Assembly: GCA_964475955.1 (NCBI GenBank)
Contig: CAYYZY010000146.1
Span: 1-20,360 of the forward strand
Length of the DNA stretch: 20,360 nucleotides
Direction of reading: 5' to 3'
Source of the DNA: DATKZH01 sp964475955
GTDB taxonomy: Bacteria; Planctomycetota; Planctomycetia; Pirellulales; Thermoguttaceae
A program made the translations under genes and the position numbers. Positions 16,326 to 20,360 of this stretch are shown here, in pieces. Within the stretch, counting starts at the first letter, position 1. Every line of letters starts with the position of its first letter. The notes below the pieces were generated by a model. That model searched no databases, was not told the origin of the DNA, and was given only the letters and a program-made list of their open reading frames with translations.

Positions 16326-18255
16326 GGGTCTTTCCTTCAAGGAGCTGGAGGACGGAGAGTCCCGCCCGCAGCCGCTGGAGTCTTTCGAGTGCACGCGCAT
16401 CGTCCAAATATCGCGGCCGCAGGGGGGGGACGTCAAGGACCCGTCGCAGGCGCAGCTCGCGCACGAGCGGAACGTGGTCGGCGGCGAGCTTGCCGATGAT
16501 CAGCGGCTCGAGGTCGCCGCCTCGCTGGAGGTATTCCGAGATCTCGGCCAACCCCTGAAGGTAGACGGCGTCTTTGGTCAGCCCGCCGCCGCGGCAGATG
16601 CGCATGGTGACCGTGTACGCGGTGCGGCGCGGGAAGCCCCAACCGTCGCGCAGCAGGCGGAACGCGTCGACGAACCCGGCGCCCTCGATCCGCGCGTGCA
16701 CGGCGATCACCCTGCCCGCCAGCAGGCGCATGCGGGGCCGGCTCAGCCCGCCCACCAGGTACTCCGACAACACGGCCAGGCCCTCCTGAAAACCGTCGTA
16801 GCCGGCCAGCCCGCATTGGAGCTGGCGCATCGGCTGCGCGCGCCCGTTGTAATAGGTGACCAGGTGGGTGCCGACTTCGTGCTGCAAAAGCGCCGCGACG
16901 CGCGCGGCCGGCACCTTCGCCTTGCGTCCCACGAGCAAATGCCCCTTGGAGACCAGAAGCCCGGAATAGAGATCGTCGCGCACGCTCACCGTGGCGGCGA
17001 ACTCCGGGTAGAGTTGGCGGTAGTGGCCGATCTCCTGCTCGGCGCGGAGGGCGAAGGCCCGGGCGTCGAGCTGTTTGCCGACCGGCGCGTCGCGGCTCCG
17101 CGGGGGAATGCGCTCGACCAACTGCCGGGCCAGTTCGAGCAGCGGCTTGCCGACGCTGCCGTACACTTGCAGGCTGCCCGGCAGGAACCGCGGGGTGCCG
17201 ACGTCGGCCAGCATGGTGATGCGGCGATCGAGCTCGTCCTGCTTCTCGCGGAAGATGTGCGCCAGCGTAGGATCGTCGATCCGCTCGATGGGCACCTCGT
17301 ACAGCCGCCGCTTGAGCAGGGCGGGCTCCGCGGCGACCGGCCGGTAGTGGAACACGGGGGCCTTCTCGAACCGCCCACGCCGGAATTCGTTCCAGGCCGC
17401 CTCCACGTTGACCGGCGTGGCGGCCAACAGCAGGTCGAACGAGTCGTCGATCTCGGCCAGGCGCCGGTCGACCTCCCACACGGCCTTGACCACGGATCGG
17501 CGCCCGAGGCTGTAGTAGTGCTGCGGCCGGATGTGCGTGTGGGCGTAGGCGAACGTGAAGAAGGCCTGCTTCAGCGCCCGGCCGAGCCCCCGGCGGAGAG
17601 AGCGGAGCACTGCGGGATAGAGCTCGCCCGTGGCCGGATCGCGGTAGACCGGCCGGACCTCCAGGCCCAGCCGGTGGCAGTTGAGCCTTCGGGCGTCGGC
17701 GGGCCCGACCAGCGGTTTGCGTCCCGGCGGGGACACGCGCCCTTCGCCGACGGCCACCTCGGCCGGCCGCTTGCGCACGCGGACCTTTCGGAGCGACCTG
17801 GCCAACGTCTCCGCCGTGCTCCACGGCGCGGAGCCTTTCGGTGTGAAAACGCGAAACCCGGGCGGGGCGGGGATCAGCTCGCCGCTTTCCGCGTGGGCCA
17901 ACCCGGCCACCTCGCTTTCGGGGCCCGACCAGACCTCGACGATCAGGAATCCGCCGAAATAGGCCGAAAGGGCCTCGACCAGCGGTAGCGTCAACCGCGG
18001 CAAGGGCCTCATCGAGCGCGCATCGCCCGAGGCCACCAGCGCCGCCGCCTCGGAGCTGATCAGTTGATCGGTCCCCGCGTCGTCGGTGCCGGGCGGCCGG
18101 CGGTAGACGCAGAGAAAGGGCAGGCGGCGGTCGAGCAGGAGCCGGCCCCCGCCCGGCAAATTCCGCCGGACCCGCTCGCTTGCGCGCGCCCGCGCAACGA
18201 CGTCGGCGATGAACGTCTCGGAGATTTCGGCGGCATTTGCCCGCTCGCTATTCAA
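16300..18255 (-). CDS. DUF1704 / QEGLA-motif putative zinc metallopeptidase (MATCAP-like domain)
   Basis: 651 aa from TTG 18255. It belongs to the family annotated as flavohemoglobin expression-modulating QEGLA motif protein (DUF1704). The metal motif HEVGTH is at H459-E460-H464, and QEGLAVLSEY (490-499) supplies the expected third glutamate ligand. An N-terminal half of about 250 residues and a mid region with HTHIRPQHYYSLGRR precede it. In animals this domain forms MATCAP, the tubulin tyrosine carboxypeptidase, so peptidase activity is a sound inference; the bacterial substrate is unknown. The start is uncertain: the frame remains open to 18435, but that extension crosses an inverted repeat and reads as low-quality sequence, so I take the TTG giving MNSERANAAEI. 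Its 3' end overlaps the ATP-grasp gene by 26 bases. Confidence 0.9.
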   Translation of the reverse strand: MNSERANAAEISETFIADVVARARASERVRRNLPGGGRLLLDRRLPFLCVYRRPPGTDDAGTDQLISSEAAALVASGDARSMRPLPRLTLPLVEALSAYFGGFLIVEVWSGPESEVAGLAHAESGELIPAPPGFRVFTPKGSAPWSTAETLARSLRKVRVRKRPAEVAVGEGRVSPPGRKPLVGPADARRLNCHRLGLEVRPVYRDPATGELYPAVLRSLRRGLGRALKQAFFTFAYAHTHIRPQHYYSLGRRSVVKAVWEVDRRLAEIDDSFDLLLAATPVNVEAAWNEFRRGRFEKAPVFHYRPVAAEPALLKRRLYEVPIERIDDPTLAHIFREKQDELDRRITMLADVGTPRFLPGSLQVYGSVGKPLLELARQLVERIPPRSRDAPVGKQLDARAFALRAEQEIGHYRQLYPEFAATVSVRDDLYSGLLVSKGHLLVGRKAKVPAARVAALLQHEVGTHLVTYYNGRAQPMRQLQCGLAGYDGFQEGLAVLSEYLVGGLSRPRMRLLAGRVIAVHARIEGAGFVDAFRLLRDGWGFPRRTAYTVTMRICRGGGLTKDAVYLQGLAEISEYLQRGGDLEPLIIGKLAADHVPLVRELRLRRVLDVPPLRPRYLDDARALERLQRLRAGLSVLQLLEGKTHEDRIRRQ

Positions 18256-18323
18256 CGTATCGCGAAGCCTCGGAAAGAGGAGGGATTGGCGGCAGCAGGG
18301 GAAAGGAGGGGGATTGGCGGCAG

Positions 18324-18395
18324 TAGGGCGGGTCGAGGTGCGAGACCCACGCTTGAGCAGTCCCGTATGGGTCTCGCAAACCTCGACCCGCCCTA
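18324..18395. repeat. Inverted repeat upstream of the DUF1704 gene
   Basis: The left arm (18324-18349, starting tagggcgggtcgaggt) pairs with the right arm (18368-18395, ending acctcgacccgcccta) over about 26 bases, with only a two-base bulge. The loop is 18 bases. It lies just upstream of the likely DUF1704 start. Immediately left of it, ggagggattggcggcag is present twice in tandem with small changes (about 18280-18325). It may be a dispersed palindrome or a terminator for transcription from the right. Confidence 0.8.
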
Positions 18396-18451
18396 AGGGG
18401 CCCTCCGGCCATCTCCCTGCACATTGTATCGTCACCGGCGGGAAGCGTCGG

Positions 18452-18709
18452 CTACGGATTCCGGTCGGCCAGTTCGGCGATCTGGTCGTCGTCGAGCGTG
18501 CCGCGGTAGATGCGGACCTCGTCGAGCGTGCCGTGGAAGTTGTTCTCCGGCGACTTCTCCCAGCCGCTCCAAGCGCCGACGCGAAAGTGGTTCAGGTCGA
18601 CGGGCAGCCCCAGGTCGAGCAGCCCTTCGCCGTCTCGGACCCCGTCGACGTAAAACCGCACCTCGCCGCCGAAGCGCGGGTCGCACACCACGGACAGGTG
18701 CCGCCACTG
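18452..18709 (-). pseudogene. C-terminal fragment of a LamG / concanavalin-A-like domain protein
   Basis: About 85 codons ending at TAG 18454-18452. The sequence QWRHLSVVCDP, RFYVDGV, HFRVGAWSGW, FHGTLDEVRIYRGTLDDDQI and AELADRNP is the typical C-terminal half of a LamG_3 (concanavalin A-like) domain of secreted bacterial proteins. Upstream of QWRHL the frame stays open but turns into low-complexity Pro/Arg-rich sequence unlike the domain. The break at about 18710 coincides with the presumed left end of an insertion sequence. The rest of the gene is not found in the window. It is most simply a gene truncated by the insertion. Confidence 0.7.
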
Positions 18710-18934
18710 TAACTCCTCAATAATCCCGTGAAATTGGGCTTTACTTCCTACTTTCCGCACTTCTCGTTCGACATATCGCGCGAATTTCCATGGGGGCGGT
18801 AGTGGCTGGGCTGGGCGCGGTGGTTCCATGGGGGGTGGAGGGAGACGGTATCGGCCGGCGTTGTCGTGGGATTGTTCGCTCGGTCGCGCGGCGAGGCAAT
18901 GTCCAGTGGGGCGTCGAAACGGGGGGGCGAAAAA

Positions 18935-19003
18935 ACTTACCGCACGGGCCATCGACGTAAGTCGCGCGGCACTCGACTTACGTCGATGGCCCTTTGCGTA
19001 AGT
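18935..19003. repeat. Long stable hairpin upstream of the transposase remnant
   Basis: Perfect 19-bp arms 18946-18964 (gggccatcgacgtaagtcg) and 18974-18992 are separated by nine bases. An outer pair, acttac (18935-18940) and gtaagt (18998-19003), extends the symmetry. It lies about 155 bases before the transposase start. It could protect the IS from outside transcription, act as a terminator, or be a separate palindrome inserted here. Confidence 0.85.
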
Positions 19004-19159
19004 CCCTAAACTCGCCGCGACGGGGCTTGCCTTTTTCTCCCGCTGGACATTTCCTTCCGGTGACGAACCGCTCGTTGCCACGATCCGTCGGCCGCAGGGC
19101 GGGGGCGGTAAAACGGATCGGCGGGCGGTGGAAGCCTCATCGAGAAGGAGCCACAAGCC

Positions 19160-19949
19160 ATGACGCCCAAGCGTTCTCGATCGACACGCGGGAAGACTTC
19201 GTCGGCCCCGCCTCTCTCCCCCCCGGTGGCGCGTACCGACGGTTGCCTGCTGCGTTCGGCCACGTTGGGGCCCTTGCCCCTGGTGACTCGGTTGCTTCGG
19301 CGGATGCGTCTGGAGGAGTTCCTTCGCGACGCCTTGCCAAGGGAGGACGGCCGCACGAAGCTCTCGCCCACGAAGGCCCTGCTGGTGCTGCTTCGCAACC
19401 TGCTCCTCTCGCGCGAGCCGATCTACGGGGTGGGCGAAGACCGACGAGGAGGGGAACGTGATCGACCGCTACTCGATCAGCACGCAGCCGGCCACCACCG
19501 CCGAAGGTTACCGGCTGGTGTGGTATCACAGCCAACGGAAGGCCGAACTCGACGCCATGGCCCGAGCCGCCCGCATCGAACGGGCGCTGAAAGAACTGGC
19601 GACGCTTCGCGACAAGCTGCACTCGCCGCGGACCCGCTATCGGCAGCGTGCCAAGGTGGAACGGGCCGTGGCCGAAATCCTCGCCTCCTGCGGGGTCGAG
19701 GCGTGGATCGCCACGCACGTCGAGCCGAAAACCGTGGAAACGTTTCGTCAGGCCCGCCGTGGGCGGCCCAGTAAAAACATGCAGTACGTGAAGAAGGAGT
19801 CCACGCGTTTCGAGCTGACCTATCACCTCGACGCCGCCCGGATGGCCGAAGACGCCCGGTGCGATGGCATCTTCCCCCTGATCGCCAACGTGACGCAGCT
19901 TTCCGAGCTGGAGCTGCTGAAGACCTACAAACGCCAGCCCACGATCGAG
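19160..19949 (+). pseudogene. IS1634-family-like transposase, internally deleted and 3'-truncated
   Basis: The ATG at 19160 follows AAGGAG by nine bases. The N-terminal part reads GPLPLVTRLLRRMRLEEFLR, then LSPTKALLVLLRNLLLSREP and IYGVGE, a typical transposase N-terminal domain. Near 19433 the frame changes. The continuation WAKTDEEGNVIDRYSIST, then GYRLVWYHSQRKAELD, RAKVERAVAEILAS and CDGIFPLIANVTQLSEL to KRQPTIE is the central and late part of the same kind of transposase. The catalytic region expected between the two parts is missing (I estimate well over 100 codons). After TIE at about 19949, where full-length relatives continue (KRFSQLK-like), the sequence is unrelated. The element cannot encode an active transposase. 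Confidence 0.75.
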
Positions 19950-20130
19950 AATTCTTGTCGAAGCTGCCGGCCGCACAGGCCGGCCGCAAGGTCTCCAAGT
20001 GGATGGCAAGACAGGCCGGCTGAGCAAGATCCTTTGTCCCCGATAGGACCATCGAATACTGTTCTGAGCTCAAGCCAACCTCCGACAAGATGCGCGCGAG
20101 AGGGACTCCTGCTAGAACATCGCCCTCGCG
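19950..20130. other. Unassigned junction sequence beside the transposase remnant
   Basis: 181 bases with a tandem gccggccgcaca/gccggccgcaag motif near 19966. On the minus strand one frame is open through it (containing ARILSEVGLSSEQYSMVLSG). That frame is in phase with the small reading frame to its right but separated by a TGA. I do not recognise it. It may be the 3' part of the same decayed gene. Confidence 0.3.
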
Positions 20131-20360
20131 TCAGAGGGGCTCGAAATCGGGGCGACCGCATCGGCGAACAAGAGAAGAGCGGACGTCTTCGGAGGGCACA
20201 ACTTCAAAGCCAGGCGAATCGAGGAGGATTCTTTGCGCCTCCTCGATACTGGCTGGGAAGCCATGCTTTCGGCGCGCGATCGCGACCACGTCACCAAGAA
20301 GTGCGGTAACACTTCAGCCGTCTGAAATTGGTCTTGGATGATGTCGGGGTTTTCGGGTAT
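20131..20360 (-). pseudogene. Short degraded reading frame of unknown function, enters from the right edge
   Basis: The minus strand encodes DVVAIARRKHGFPASIEEAQ, then RILLDSPGFEVVPSEDVRSS, LVRRCGRPDFEPL and a TGA at 20133-20131. It has the look of a real small alpha/beta protein end. The plausible upstream part (PENPDIIQDQFQTAEVLPHF) is in a different frame; the switch falls near 20298, suggesting a frameshift. If it is instead a separate intact gene, GTG at 20289 would give 52 residues. No family was recognised. Base composition is visibly less GC-rich than in the rest of the window, which suggests a different origin. Confidence 0.35.

Larger units (their letters stand above)
18710..19949 (+). 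mobile_element. Remnant of an IS1634-like insertion sequence
   Basis: The left boundary is placed where the LamG coding sequence stops (gtaactcctcaataatccc). The right boundary is where transposase similarity ends (after the TIE codons near 19949). No terminal inverted repeat can be confirmed because the right end is lost. The 450-base leader contains a strong hairpin and may itself be composite. Boundaries are approximate. Confidence 0.5.

Noticed and set aside
16303..17988. A 561-codon plus-strand open frame opposite the DUF1704 gene.
   Set aside because: The minus strand has clear HEVGTH and QEGLA motifs and correct gene overlap. The plus frame is Asp/Val/Arg-rich low-complexity antisense.

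Overview
The window is a GC-rich bacterial stretch with one 100-base run of N (7102-7201), so it is a scaffold, probably from a draft or metagenomic assembly. The gene content suggests a planctomycete or a close PVC relative: several secreted glycoside hydrolases, a BNR/sialidase-like protein, LVIVD and LamG remnants, a VPEPS (PEP-CTERM-like) fragment, a GYD-domain protein and many different intergenic palindromes. This assignment is an inference from gene content; no rRNA or other marker gene is present.

Left part (1-2832): a 14-bp tandem repeat, a minus-strand single-pass membrane protein of unknown function, then rlmN and cdd on the plus strand, which overlap by four bases (GTGA) and form a two-gene unit. 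A perfect 29-bp inverted repeat separates cdd from the convergent GH2 gene.

Central part (2833-12842): a carbohydrate-degradation region. It holds a 1361-aa secreted GH2 enzyme with two C-terminal carbohydrate-binding-like modules, a 5'-incomplete sialidase-family protein next to the assembly gap, a C-terminal fragment of a PEP-CTERM-like protein, a GH13 amylase-type enzyme fused to a beta-propeller, and a secreted GH10 xylanase. The native start and signal-peptide region of the GH13 gene is split by a 152-bp MITE-like element with 16-bp terminal inverted repeats and an 8-bp target duplication. Removing the element and one repeat copy restores a textbook ribosome-binding site, ATG and signal peptide.

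Right part (13075-18255): a broken LVIVD-repeat gene, an orphan hypB GTPase gene, a GYD-domain gene, and a tight pair read leftwards. That pair is a DUF1704/QEGLA putative zinc metallopeptidase whose 3' end overlaps by 26 bases an ATP-grasp (glutathione-synthase-like) gene. DUF1704 is the domain of the eukaryotic tubulin tyrosine carboxypeptidase MATCAP, and tubulin tyrosine ligase is an ATP-grasp enzyme. The pair may therefore be a bacterial remove/re-add system acting on a peptide end or a small peptide. This is the most interesting functional hypothesis in the window.

Right end (18452-20360): decayed DNA. A LamG-domain C-terminal fragment is cut off next to the presumed left end of an IS1634-like insertion sequence, whose transposase gene has lost its middle and its 3' end. 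It is followed by a less GC-rich stretch with a short degraded minus-strand reading frame. A very stable hairpin (18935-19003) lies upstream of the transposase remnant. I saw no tRNA, rRNA or CRISPR array.
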